Below, piece after piece: positions 50,066 to 61,039 of a DNA stretch of 64,000 nucleotides; positions within the stretch are counted from its first letter, which is position 1, and each line of letters begins with the position of its first letter. The notes beneath the pieces were generated by a model, which saw nothing but the letters and a program-made list of their open reading frames with translations, had not been told where the DNA came from and made no database searches. Source of the stretch: Saccharina japonica (taxonomy: Eukaryota > Sar > Phaeophyceae > Laminariales > Laminariaceae); the NCBI GenBank assembly GCA_008828725.1, contig MEHQ01000660.1:213532-277531 (forward strand), in the 5' to 3' direction. A program made the position numbers and the translations under genes.

Positions 50066-51773
50066 TTCCTATTTTCCGGTTCAGAGTGGTACATCGTACC
50101 ACACCAGGATCCTACATATTACTATGGGCAACGCAAAGCTAGCGTCACGGGCGGAGCCGTGGCCGTACCGCTAGTCATCCTAAATCCAAGATGTCATCCA
50201 CGCAAGCAAGCAGCAGCAAAACGATCGATGAGTTGGATGGTGGCACAGCGACGTTGGTTGGCGCCCGACGCGCAGTCGGCGGTCGGTGCGTCTCTCCGTC
50301 GCCAGACTACAGTCGGCTGGCGTGGGCTCGGGCCTAGACTAGAGATGAAGAGAAGCGCACTCGGCGTGCGACTCTCCGTGCTCGTAGACTACAGCACCAG
50401 CAAGCAGCATTCAGTGAGTCAGTCAGCGTGCTCTGACGATTCGTTGTGTCAAAATATAAAATATCATGGCAGATTGACTCGAGCGCACTCGACACGTCTC
50501 TTCGCCGCCAGACCAGAGGCAGCCAGCGTGGGTTCGGACACTTGGATCCTACGCCCAGTGCAGCGCACTTGGCGCGTCTCTTCGCGGCGCCAGACCACAG
50601 CAACACAGCACAGTTGGTCTCGCCGTTACTTAGCTCGAATATCTACACGCAAAGGAAAAATCCGTTTTTTCGCATAGGAAGATAAGATTGTTTCAATTTT
50701 CGACCATTAATACTGCACCAAAACCTGAAGCTAAAAACTCGAACCACATACCTGTTACGTAAGTATATAGGAAACCGCCCCAGGCTGGATTTCCTGCTTT
50801 AGTCTTTCGCGGTGTCAGTCTATTTCTCATTGAGCTCATTATTTATTTCTTCGGGCAGAAATCGAGCTGATAGTGCTGAAAAGTGTTTGTGCAAATGCTG
50901 TAACCGCGACGACCAGAGTGGCAAGCGGCAGGGAAATCCCTGCAAGGCATAGGAACTTCGCCTCATCGGGGTGTACAACGTGCCTTTATCACTTACACCA
51001 GAGGCCCAGTGTAGAATATTTATCTTATTTTGGGAAATATCAGCCTCGCCGTGTTACTTCAAGTAACTATGCATTATGTTTGTTGTCAGGTGTCCTGTAC
51101 TATATACCGTATACTCTACCCCGGAGTGACTCGAGTCAACGATTTTGCGACCCAATATGCGACTGAAAAACCAAATCACATACGACGTATAGTACAAAAC
51201 GAGTAGTGCAACAGTAGTGCGGCATATCAAGCAACGAAGTACGTGGCATGTGCGTGTGTTCGATGGTACAGCAGCACAAACTACTGTACTCTAGCACTCC
51301 CAAATTGGGCGAAGTCCGTCATGCGCGTTTGCTCGAACCACTCAACTCGAACTCATCCACACGGGCTGGCTTGGCTTTACCAAGAAAAGCGATGGGGTTC
51401 GGGATTTAGACCAAAACGGCTCGTGACTACTCTACGTTTTGTATGAAGCCACTTTGACGTCGCCTAAATCGGTATTTATCTTACAGTAGACCGAGGTCTC
51501 TTAAAGTCGTACTCCCCCCCGTACCAGATACGTAGACACAATGCGTACTGGCAGATTATATCCCTCAGTCTACGAAAGAACACCTCCGATGTTAAGGAGA
51601 GTCCAACCTGCCGTGGGAGAGTAGAGTAACTACGTTGCAATTGTAGCGATGTTCAAGTAAGATACCTACTCCATGCATGGTACCCGCCTCACCCATTAGA
51701 GTAGCTATGACTTCGGAGTCACGACTCCCTGCCACCCACTCCCAATCCACTCCTGCCGTGTAATTCTTCGTAG

Positions 51774-52000
51774 ATGGATGCTGCCGAAGGGCCCGCAGAA
51801 CCCGCCTTTGTCCTACCCTTCTTCAGAGACGCCCAAGCTCCGCCACGATTGCCCGTTCGGTGGAGGAGATCATCCTCTGGCCGTGCTCAAGTTTACACCG
51901 CGAACGGGTCACGTACCGGCGGCGTTGTGGGCGACAACACCATGTGGGTAGCCTCGCTTGGTCTCGGTGGTGCACACGATCCCTTGCGTCAAATTGAAAT
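51774..52000 (+). CDS. Possible 5' exon, product not recognised
   Basis: ATG at 51,774 opens MDAAEGPAEPAFVLPFFRDA and a Gly/Ser-containing stretch up to a GTGTAC donor. It lies upstream of the chromatin-reader exons on the same strand, but nothing ties it to them beyond position. The frame stays open to 52,136. Confidence 0.25.
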
Positions 52001-52851
52001 GTGTACTCGTACGTCTACTTTGCAGTACGTTTTCTGGCGATACGCTCACGCTCTACGTAGACTGTGCGGGTACTCATACTCCCAGCCACCTTTAGTGGAG
52101 AACTTACTTGCATTCGTTCGCGATAAATTAACATGAGCGTTATCGGGGACACCGTGATTTTCACCTTGGAGAGAGTTTTGCGTTTTCCGTGTGTCATTCG
52201 CCTGCACCTTGGTTTTGCTTACTCGTAGTACTGTAGTTTGTACAAACGCTGCTGCCTGCCATTGTGGCTGTGCAGTGCCACGATGTTGGTGCATGGTTTA
52301 CATAGTTTCCAAACAACGCCGAGTTTTTTGCAGAGAAACCCCTCCACGCAATTAGTGACGGTGAGTTATCGGAAGATGCTTCCTCGTTCCCACCAGATTC
52401 TACGAGAAGACTTTTCAGACTACCAGATGATCGAATGGCCGTGTGCGCTCCTTGTAATGTAATAGTCACAAATCATGGTCAATAACGTACATTTATCTCC
52501 TACAACCTGCCGCAAGTTACGCATTATGCCCAAAATTCAATACTGTCACGTGTCGTACAGTAGTTCCCGCACCGCCTTGCCATTTACCAGGTACATACTA
52601 GGATATTCGCCCACTTGCTTAGATAAGAACTCTACCGTGTAAACATTTTACTTGGTAACCATTCCAGAATGCCCTGCGTGTGGCTCAGCCTTTTCGTTGC
52701 GGCAGCCTTAGGCTTGTTGTTTTTTTCGTTTATATTAAAACTGTTCCTATGAAGCAGATACTTTCGTGTGGTGACCTAACACGTATGCCGCCGACTCGAG
52801 TTTTAATTTGTAAAGTACACACGAAAGTTAATTTCACTAAGGAAACGCACG

Positions 52852-53348
52852 ATGTCCTATTTCGAACTGCCCGGAGGCCGACATCAGCTTTCCTTTTTCG
52901 TTGTTCGAAGCAGGAGTTATGCCACCTCTACTGCTGGAGAGATTTCCTCCGCTGTCGCAGCCTCTGTGGGCGCCGGAATCGCCCAAGCATATGCTTCAAG
53001 GCGTACGGAAGTGCGCAGACATAGCCCATCAACCGCGAAATCCCAGCCCCCTCGTCTCCGTGGCCAGGAGCCCTCTGCGGGTGCGTCTAGGTTTTCAGCT
53101 GATGCTGATTCTGCCGCGATTGATTCTACTACATTTTGTTCTTCGCACAAGGTGTCGTGCGGTGCCTCTCGTTCAAGATCGGCACCTAGAACGTCGGTTG
53201 CGGCGGGCATGCGAGGTGCCCCAACTGCGAACAGCGGCGTTCCGGAACAGTCGAGTCACGCTTTCATGCCTACCGCGAGACGGTCTCATTTTATGTCATC
53301 AGCGTCCGGTGCTACGTCGACCTCTTCGGGTGTCAATGCAACTCTGGG
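52852..53348 (+). CDS. Ser/Ala-rich exon, possibly of the chromatin-reader gene
   Basis: An open frame of about 165 codons rich in Ser, Ala and Arg, ending GG|GTGAGT. The minus-strand frame over the same bases is also open, so strand choice rests on the donor and the neighbouring plus-strand exons. No domain recognised. Confidence 0.35.
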
Positions 53349-53934
53349 GTGAGTGGGTCTTCGCATCCCTTTTATCTTTTATCTGCACTGCACTTGATTT
53401 CTAGAGTTCGCAACTTGCTGTCGCAAACTACCGAAGATACCTGAAGTGGATCCGTAATGCTGCCCTATCGAAAGGTCCAAGCCAGCAAAACGCTCACAAA
53501 ATTAACTCCCATCGCTGTCCACATGGTGAGATCATACAGGTGGGTGGTGCGCGGTGCGCTTAGCATGCCCTCGGTGCGCCTATTGTCGCATAGCTGCCCC
53601 ATTTCTGCCCGCCAGCCCACACAAGCGCGTGGCCAGCGGTTGTGCTGATCGAAATACCATGGTCTTCTGGGCTATACTCGTATTGCCTCCCCTGTGGGAT
53701 GAAAATCGGGCTCTTGCTGAGAAATATCCGCTTTCTCCTTGCGGATGGCGTTAACCTGCTGACCACGGTTGGTATTTTACCTGCCCATGCGCTACGGTAC
53801 TATACGAGGAACTATACATTCCGACTGAGGGCCAGGCTAAGTTTCAAAGTATTGCAGACGTGACTGTACTTCGTATGAGCTATAAAGTGACGCGCCCTGG
53901 GTCCACCAAACGATTTCCCTTTTTCGGTCTGCTT

Positions 53935-54112
53935 GGAGGTTAATGGAAGCTTCCATGGAAGTAAATTTACTTCAATAGAAGTTAGTGGAAGCTTTCATAG
54001 AAATATATGGAAACTTCCACTACTGTTGGTGCAAGTGGAAGCTTGCACGAGCGTCCATCAACTGAAGCTTCCACAACCTCATTCTGCGGAAGCTTCCAAG
54101 GGCTTCCATAGG
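53935..54112. repeat. GGAAGCTTCC array next to a SINE
   Basis: GGAAGCTTCCATGG and TTTACTTCA cores; the SINE at 54,116 starts directly at its right border. Confidence 0.75.
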
Positions 54113-54115
54113 ACG

Positions 54116-54440
54116 GTCGCCCCGGTAGTTTAGTGGCCAGCTTAAAATGCTACTAGTGTTGGTATCCGAGTTCGAATCCCACCGTGGTGATATTTTGTTT
54201 TTATTTGTAATAATAAAAAGTAGCCAATTGCTGAGAGCGCTTTCGTGGCGTGGGTAGGCGGAATTCGACGCGAGTCGATGAGGGAAGGAGGTGCTGAAAT
54301 ATTCTCGGGATAAAAATGCAAGGCACGTACCGCAATCAGGAGTGAAGAGAAGAGCCTACTTCGTGACCCCGGATCTGAGTTTTACTAAAAGAGGGAGAGG
54401 GAAAAAGGCGAGAGAAGATTAATAATGGGAAGGAAAAACA
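54116..54440 (+). mobile_element. tRNA-derived SINE
   Basis: GTCGCCCCGGTAGTTTAGTGG (A-box) and GAGTTCGAATCCC (B-box) lead into GCTGAGAGCGCTTTCGTGG and AAGAGCCTACTTCGTGACCC. It has the cleanest promoter boxes of the four copies. Confidence 0.75.
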
Positions 54441-54734
54441 ATTATATATACCAGGTATATATACCGCCATAGACTTTCACCTTCTTCCACGAGTTTTCTA
54501 AAAAATCACTTATAAGTACGTTCAGGCGTATTCCTCCATATCGTTCCTCCATTTCCGTTTACTTTCACTTTGTAACGTCCTGGTGGAATGAGTGCGGCCG
54601 GCGGGCCTCCGACGCCCCTGTCTCATTTCTGCGCCTTGTGGGCGGGAGCAGGATACCAATAGGGATCAGGTCGGGGTGGGATCAGGTCCGAAGGGGATTG
54701 AAGTGAGTGGAAATAAGTGTATTCCCGTGCTTGC

Positions 54735-54990
54735 TTGAATGGAAGTAGACGCAAGCTTCCATGGAAGTCTTCATGTACTTCCATGGAAGAGTCCACCAGC
54801 TTCCATAGAAGTAAATCGTCTTCCATGGAACTTAATATCCCCCCATGCAAGCTCCCACCAACTTTTATGGAGTAAATTTACTTCCGTAGAAACTTCCACG
54901 AACTCCCATGGAAGTAGACCTTCTTCCGTGAAAGCTTCCATAGAAGTTGGTGGAAGTTTCCATAGTTGATGGAAGCTTCTATCGATGAAG
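54735..54990. repeat. GGAAGCTTCCATGG array
   Basis: About 255 bases of GGAAGCTTCCATGGAAGT and AAATTTACTTCC units. Confidence 0.75.
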
Positions 54991-56078
54991 ACTCAAAGCC
55001 CATTTAATGTGGAAAACTTCGTCTGCTTCAATAGGGGCAGCACGTTCTTTACCTATTTGGCGTTTTTGGTTTTTAGTGGTGTGGTTCCTTAGCCAAGGAA
55101 CTGCCCAATGCCGGTTTTGATTTTAATCATTGTTCGTCGTATATCCAGGCCATGGCATCCTTCCTAGATTCCCTGTAATTTCCCTCGCTGAGCCACGCAT
55201 TGGATGGGGTATAGAGATCACCGAGGGCAAAACCTCATAACCAATGTGGGGCCCCTTCATCGAAGCATGCATCGACTCTGAGTTTGTTTTAGCCTTGAGG
55301 ATGGGTGAAGAATCGCCTAAGACGTGACCGTTGGAATAAATATGCTGAACGTGCATGCATTGGTTTCGAAAATGACATGTCTACGGCTGGGTTCACTCGG
55401 AGAATAAAGCACAACAACGGTGCAGTACAGCCATGCAGCGCAACCGCTTTACACACCGATGTCCGTAGCCATGGGCATACTGTTGTCCAACTGTTTGAGC
55501 AGCAGTATCGGACTCAAAAGGCAGGTGCAGCTGATACTTTGTCAGGGAGAGCATCGCGCGTAGGTGGAGGTGTTCACTTGCAGGTTCTTATCGGGTACTG
55601 CCATACATATATTGCGACAGCATCGCCAGGTATACAGCTGGCCTGATATACATGAAGTGCAGACGCGTCCAATGACGATAAGGGTAGCATTTGCTTGCCT
55701 TATGAGGCAAATATGTATGTCACTGAGACTGATGGGGCTCCTCAACTCAGGAACTTCCCAACATCGTGTGGTTTTCGCGATACGTTTCGTTACAGGCTTA
55801 AGACATGCGATCGCGCATCGCATTAGGTGCACATATTTTCGTAAAGCCAGTGTATGGGTGATGTAGAACTCCTCAAGTGACCACCTTCAGAATTCCGCGA
55901 GTGCAATCCTACTATAGCTGCACATTTGCACTTCGTTTCCCGTTGGACGGTGCGTACTCTCGAGTCTGGAATCATACTACAAGTTTTCTTCTATGGGTAC
56001 CAACTACTCCCACCATGCGTGTTTTGACTCGACAATGATCCCTCCACTCATCAACTGCGTGTCGTATTTCCTAGAGAG

Positions 56079-56504
56079 GCGCAAACCACCCGCCGTTTCG
56101 AGCCGGATTCGGGCTTTGGGAATCGTACCGGAAGAGGTGCACAGCAGATTCAGGAACTTCTGCCAGAGGCGAACTTCACTAGTCCCAGATCGGGACGGAC
56201 AGACTCGACCGACCGTACTGGCACACCTCGAGCTACAGCTTCGCGTTCGGTTCGACAGAGGGAGAGGGGTGGAGCGACAGCTTCGATCCCAGGAACTGCA
56301 GCACCACGATGTCCATCTCCCCCTACTTCGGCAGAGATCGAGAGCAATCTAAGCTACTTCGTCGAGGCCACCCCGCCGTGTGCGACAGATGTGGCGGGTG
56401 CGACGGCTGCGGCGACTTGGGCCGCCAATTCGTCCGCATCTCTGAAAAGTGGTTCAGGATCGGAAACTGGCGTTAAGCCTCCCGCAGCTGCCCCTGCAGT
56501 TTCG
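56079..56504 (+). CDS. Low-complexity exon upstream of the zinc finger
   Basis: About 142 codons without an ATG, rich in Ser, Thr, Ala and Pro (for example TAAATWAANSSASLKSGSGS), ending TCG|GTGAGA. It runs in phase 0 into the zinc-finger exon. The acceptor (CCTAGAGAG region) is uncertain by four bases. Probably a disordered region. Confidence 0.45.
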
Positions 56505-56682
56505 GTGAGAGCCGCGCCACGATAGGGGTCGCACATTTGAGCTGAAACATTTCTCGCTGATGCGACACCTGAACGGATGAGCTACCCTAAGACCTTCGGA
56601 CCCGATGTGCATTGTAAATATTTTATGTTAGATACCTACTGTAGATCATCGGGTTGTGTATCGAGCGTAGTTCACTATTCTT

Positions 56683-57148
56683 GACGCATGCTACGGTAGA
56701 GGCGCAGTGTGTTGTTTCTGAGGGGGGGGGGCACTTGAGACGCCTTATACCTCACCCAAAAACGAAGTTCGAAGGGAAATGAAAGTGCTACACGATGAAC
56801 AATTGCATAGCTTAAAAATACACACAATGAACACCATTGCAGCAGAAGAAGGAAATCCCTACTATTTTGGTTTCATTCGTAATATTATCGAGGTACCAGA
56901 GAATATGTGTTTTGCATGTACGGGAGAAGTTTAACCAATTAGATGAGTACGGTTTATCTGTACTCGGGTAGCCCGTTGGTCGTACCCACCTGGGATAGTT
57001 TGTATCGTCGTCTCGCGAGCGAAGCACGCAGCGAAGCAGGGTAGCGATACAGGTACAAGGTGGGGTACGGACTAGTTTGAATTATTAAAGTCCCTTCATT
57101 CAGAATACGTGTCAGCCAAAAAATGCTACGTCTATCGTAGCACGCGTC
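56683..57148. mobile_element. Small inverted-repeat element (family 1), longer copy
   Basis: GACGCATGCTACGGTAGAGG at one end and TCTATCGTAGCACGCGTC at the other. The interior resembles the 34.8-kb copy at both ends but carries an extra ~200 bases, including a run of G. Confidence 0.65.
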
Positions 57149-57781
57149 GCTTCTCGAAGACGGTTCGTTGTTGTGTGAGGTGTAGAGCCCCTCTAGTGAG
57201 GAACTTCAGAATAATTTGGTGCTGCCTCACGCCCCTGCCGTAGTACCTGTGGTAACTAAGGATCGAAGGGCCCGGCCACCAGCATGCTCACCCTGCAGTG
57301 CCCCCCCCCCCCCCCCGGCGCCAAGAATGACTAGCGCCAAGATCGTACGTTAGAGACGGCGAATGTACATAGATGTGTGCGCGATATATTTTCATAGTTT
57401 TCACTGTACCTGCGATGGTTGCGGGTGTATAATTCAGGAGGTAACCGCGTGTGACCTACTGTAGTTGGTCCATGCATGGGACGTGGAGTTCATCTCATCC
57501 ACGTGCCGACAACAGGGTGTCACGCTTCGTTGCAGACATAGTTTGACATCGCCATACGCTGTCTTAGGATGCGTCCGAAAAGTTGGTATGAATATAATGT
57601 TGACTCTCCGTTTTCAAGGAGTCGGTTTGATGCACGACAATCACCGCATATCGTCACCACGGCGTATGCCCTTAGCCTCGTCAAAATAAGCTACCCTAGA
57701 GTTATAAACACCTGAATGCGTACCATTTCAACATATTGCTGCAATCAAACCGTCCGTCGTGTGTCATGACGTGTCATATAG

Positions 57782-57955
57782 GACGGTCGGGTTAGATTTG
57801 AGCACGTCACGTATTGCAGCGTTTGCAGCCGTTGCCCGGGAGCTCCGCCAGCGGGTGTGCCTGAAGACACTGAGGTGGTGTTCTGTGGGACCTGCCCCCG
57901 GAAGTTCTGTCTGAGCTGCTTCCCGACCACCGAATCACTGGATACACTGGCGCCG
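57782..57955 (+). CDS. PHD-type zinc-finger exon of a chromatin reader
   Basis: Fifty-eight codons between ATATAG and CCG|GTATGT. Cysteines are spaced C-x2-C-x2-C, then 21 residues, then C-x2-C-x4-C-x2-C (YCSVCSRC, VVFCGTCPRKFCLSCF). This fits a PHD-like treble-clef finger with Cys where His is usual. The last ligands would be in a following exon, which I did not find. The bromodomain exons downstream support a histone-reading role. Confidence 0.6.
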
Positions 57956-59238
57956 GTATGTACTCCGGAAGTACCTCGGGCCCGTAGTTGCGGCCGGTAG
58001 TTGTGGTACTGCTGGGCTTAGAAGTTATGACGTATCTAAGGGTGTACCGACCGGTCATATCAGATATGCTACTAATATATGGGGACTGCACATTAGTTGA
58101 GTCATGTGAGTGCAACACACGTTATCGAACATGATAGACACAGAAATGCGGGAAAAAACTGGGTAGTCGTATAGACGTATTGCATTTCGTAGCCGACGAT
58201 CGGACGCAAGCCCGGATACGAGCATGAGCCTTGTACATCTGGAAAACACATTGGCAAAACACGGTAGAAGTATTTGCAGACTGGCGACATTAACGAACTA
58301 CGTGAATTGCGGAAGAGAATGTTACTTTGCAGATATGTAACACACGTTTGTGCGGGTACCGGTAATAGGCATATGGGTGGGGGTAAAGTAAATGATGTTT
58401 TTAATAACTTGAGCTATTAATAGTGTGGATTAATCAATTTGGACACAAGAGGGACACGATACGAGGCAGCGGCGCCAGCCATGACAGGAAGAGGTGACCT
58501 GAGAAAAAAACGCCAAAACCGCTCACACCAGAAGTGATTGTGGCTCTGCAACTGCGGTCCATGCGTTCGTGGTACACACTTATATATATATATATTCCTC
58601 GAGATAGTATATAGCTTATAAGGTCCACGCTTTCGGCTAGCTCTACCGCAAACGTCTTGCCAGTGACATACTACTGCTATAATCACGCCCAGCCGAACCG
58701 GTTGAACCAATTCGTTGTGCATGGCAGTCTTCCTTGGATAGAAACATACGTTTACCCCCTGAACCTTACCTTGTTCGTATACGTGAGCGCAGGGAAAAAG
58801 CGAAGATGAATCTAGTAGTTTCAGGCAAATCCCGGACGGTTGCAGCTACTGCCGTGGAGGAACCGATCGAGAGGTGATGAACGTGATGCCAATATATCCT
58901 GGGCATATAACAATTTTTACCCCGTACCTGGTTCCCATGTATGCCTTTCATATTATCCTAGTAATGATACGTCCTTCGTTCTACTTGTGTTGTAGATTTT
59001 GTAAATTGACCGCTACTGCATTCTGTGGGCTACAAAATGCGAATACTAACAACAACTTTTGGCAAGGCTCTTTCTCTGCTTTGGGTAAGTTTCCGAACTA
59101 GATGTACCGGCGGTGGTACTATCAACGCATGAACTACGAAATGTAGTTCCGTGGATTACTCGTAGGAACTATGCATGCGCCTCTGGCCGCTTCATATACA
59201 GCTACCTCATTCTTGCCATGCCCTTTAAATATGAGCAG

Positions 59239-59403
59239 GTCCCCACGCAAGCTGGAGAACCACACCCACTCACACATGCGTGTGTGGCCAGCGCTGAGAT
59301 TATGCGGGTAATGAAGGCGATGCTGCAGTGGCTGGGATGCCATGATCTCGCCCGCTCCTTCGTCGAAGACGTGGACTTGCGTCGATTCAGAAGCTACAAA
59401 AGA
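59239..59403 (+). CDS. Bromodomain exon 1 (helix Z and ZA loop)
   Basis: Fifty-five codons between TATGAGCAG and AGA|GTGAGT. IMRVMKAMLQWLGCHDLARS, then FVEDVDLRRF, corresponds to helix Z and the F..PVD stretch of bromodomains, with Glu-Asp replacing the usual Pro before Val-Asp. It joins the next exon in phase 0 to give KRRIKTPMSL. Confidence 0.6.
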
Positions 59404-60094
59404 GTGAGTTGGAGGGAAATGAGCGCCGAGAGAAGATGGTCTATAAGCAATAGCGTTTCTTGATAGTTGTGTTTCATCAAGCACTCCGTCTGCTCAGAAT
59501 GCGGCCAAGATTATTATACTTTCTATATTTTCATACCCAGCGAAGCATGCTAGCAGTTGATAAACGTGGCTATGGCTGAAAGGCCATCCCTGCACGAAGT
59601 AGGTAATGTTGAAAAAACAGAAACCAGGTTTCCGAGATACCGTGAACGTACGGACAAGTCACGCTATGTATATTTGCTGCCCCAGGTATGTCGGGACGCG
59701 ATGCCATTACCGCATGCCCCTCCTTCAGCGTTTGATCACACACACATGAACCGGGTGTATTCTCCTCCCCGATAAGGCGGTGCTTATGGTGCATCCTATA
59801 CTGCAAAACAAAAAATATATATTGAAACCAAGAGGTCAACGGATGTTGTTGCAAAAACTAGATACTTCGTAGATGTATAGCGGTGGGTGCAATTGATGTA
59901 CTGTAATTAGTACTTGACTTAGTGCGGAGTATTTGGTTTTACTACTTAGGAGACGATATCGAGCGATTCGTTGACGGTACCGCGTGAGAAAAGTTGCGGA
60001 GACGTGGTTTAACCGAGGCCACTAGAACCGACATATTTCCGCACACTCTGAACTCCATTATATTTTTAACATGACATGGCCACTCGGTGTGCAG

Positions 60095-60262
60095 CGCATC
60101 AAGACCCCGATGAGCCTCGCCGAGATTCGCCGCAAAATCGACAGGCAGGCCTATTGTGGCAACCCGACCGAGACGGGCATGGCACTACCGACCGAGGCGG
60201 GCATGGCACTCTTCCTACGAGACCTTGCGTTGATTGAACAAAACTGCAAACAGTATAACAAG
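60095..60262 (+). CDS. Bromodomain exon 2 (helices A and B)
   Basis: Fifty-six codons between TCGGTGTGCAG and AAG|GTGAGA. Contains IKTPMSLAEIRRKIDRQAY and FLRDLALIEQNCKQYNK. These match the I..PM.L..I..K......Y and F..D..LI..NC..YN bromodomain signatures, including the Asn that contacts acetyl-lysine. Between them PTETGMAL and PTEAGMAL form an 8-residue tandem duplication. Helix C should lie in a later exon, not identified. Confidence 0.8.
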
Positions 60263-60409
60263 GTGAGAGAAGCAACTTGAAATGGCTGTCAGCGTTACAC
60301 AGAGCGTTACACAGCAGCAGTGGATGATGTGTTACTCGGGCTTTTGTTGTCCCCGATGGTATTTGTTGACGTGTGCTAGGATACAGGTAGCACCTATGGG
60401 TTTGCTAAT

Positions 60410-60562
60410 GCTTCTTCGCCCAAGGCGCTGTACACCCCACGCAGAAAACGACTGGGGCAGGCTTCTTCGACTGAGGAGTTGTACACCTTACGCAACACAC
60501 GACTTTGACAGGCATTGGAAGCGAAGGCGACACACAACCCCTTCCTATATAGGACGCGTGGT
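60410..60562 (+). repeat. ~52-base imperfect tandem repeat
   Basis: CTTCTTCGCCCAAGGCGCTGTACACC and CTTCTTCGACTGAGGAGTTGTACACC start adjacent units, with a third diverged unit. The plus frame gives LLRPRRCTPHAENDWGR and LLRLRSCTPYATHDFDR, but coding is unproven. Confidence 0.6.
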
Positions 60563-60665
60563 ACAGGAGAGGTGACTCCTGTTTCTCCTGAGGCCCCTTC
60601 GCTATCAATAGAGGAGCTCTCGATCTTAACAAAACAACTGGCACCATTAAAAGGATGAAAACACT

Positions 60666-60772
60666 ATTACGGGAGACCGCATTAAATGGGACCAGTTTTT
60701 GTAAGAAAAAATAGTTAAATATATAGGTTTTTGTATGTATCACCGGTCCTATTTAATATGGTCGCCCGTAAT
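60666..60772. mobile_element. Short inverted-repeat element (family 2)
   Basis: ATTACGGGAGACCGCATTAA and, inverted, ATTACGGGCGACCATATTAA, both followed by AATRGGACC. It lies just downstream of the bromodomain exon. Confidence 0.7.
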
Positions 60773-61039
60773 AACGTCCTATGGATACGAAGGTACGGAA
60801 TTAATCATTTTTATATTTTTATTGAATACGCTTCGGTTGCCGACGTCGACGTCATTATTAGGATATATGCGAATAATTGGGGTATAATATACCCAGCGGA
60901 ACACCGGCTGCTCCCGCGCGCCACCGGGCCGCCCTCGGTGCCACAAACATGCCACGGCCGCCCGACACATCACATACTCGTAGGGACTTTTTCTTGCATA
61001 AACAATGACTAGCGGAAAGCGCGAGAGCGTGAGTTAGCT

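Larger units (their letters stand above)
44000..51700. other. Intergenic region upstream of both large genes
   Basis: Apart from a SINE, satellite array 2 and the duplicated block up to 45.9 kb, I see no supported gene. Overlapping plus (45,081-45,527) and minus (45,091-45,609) frames exist, and neither resembles a known family. Repeats with CGTCTCTTCGC and CCAGACTACAG occur at 50,290-50,620. Promoters of the divergent genes may lie here, but I cannot point to one. Confidence 0.45.

Noticed and set aside
54116-54190. Functional tRNA gene
   Set aside because: A- and B-boxes are present but no proper acceptor stem closes, and the sequence is shared with three other SINE copies.
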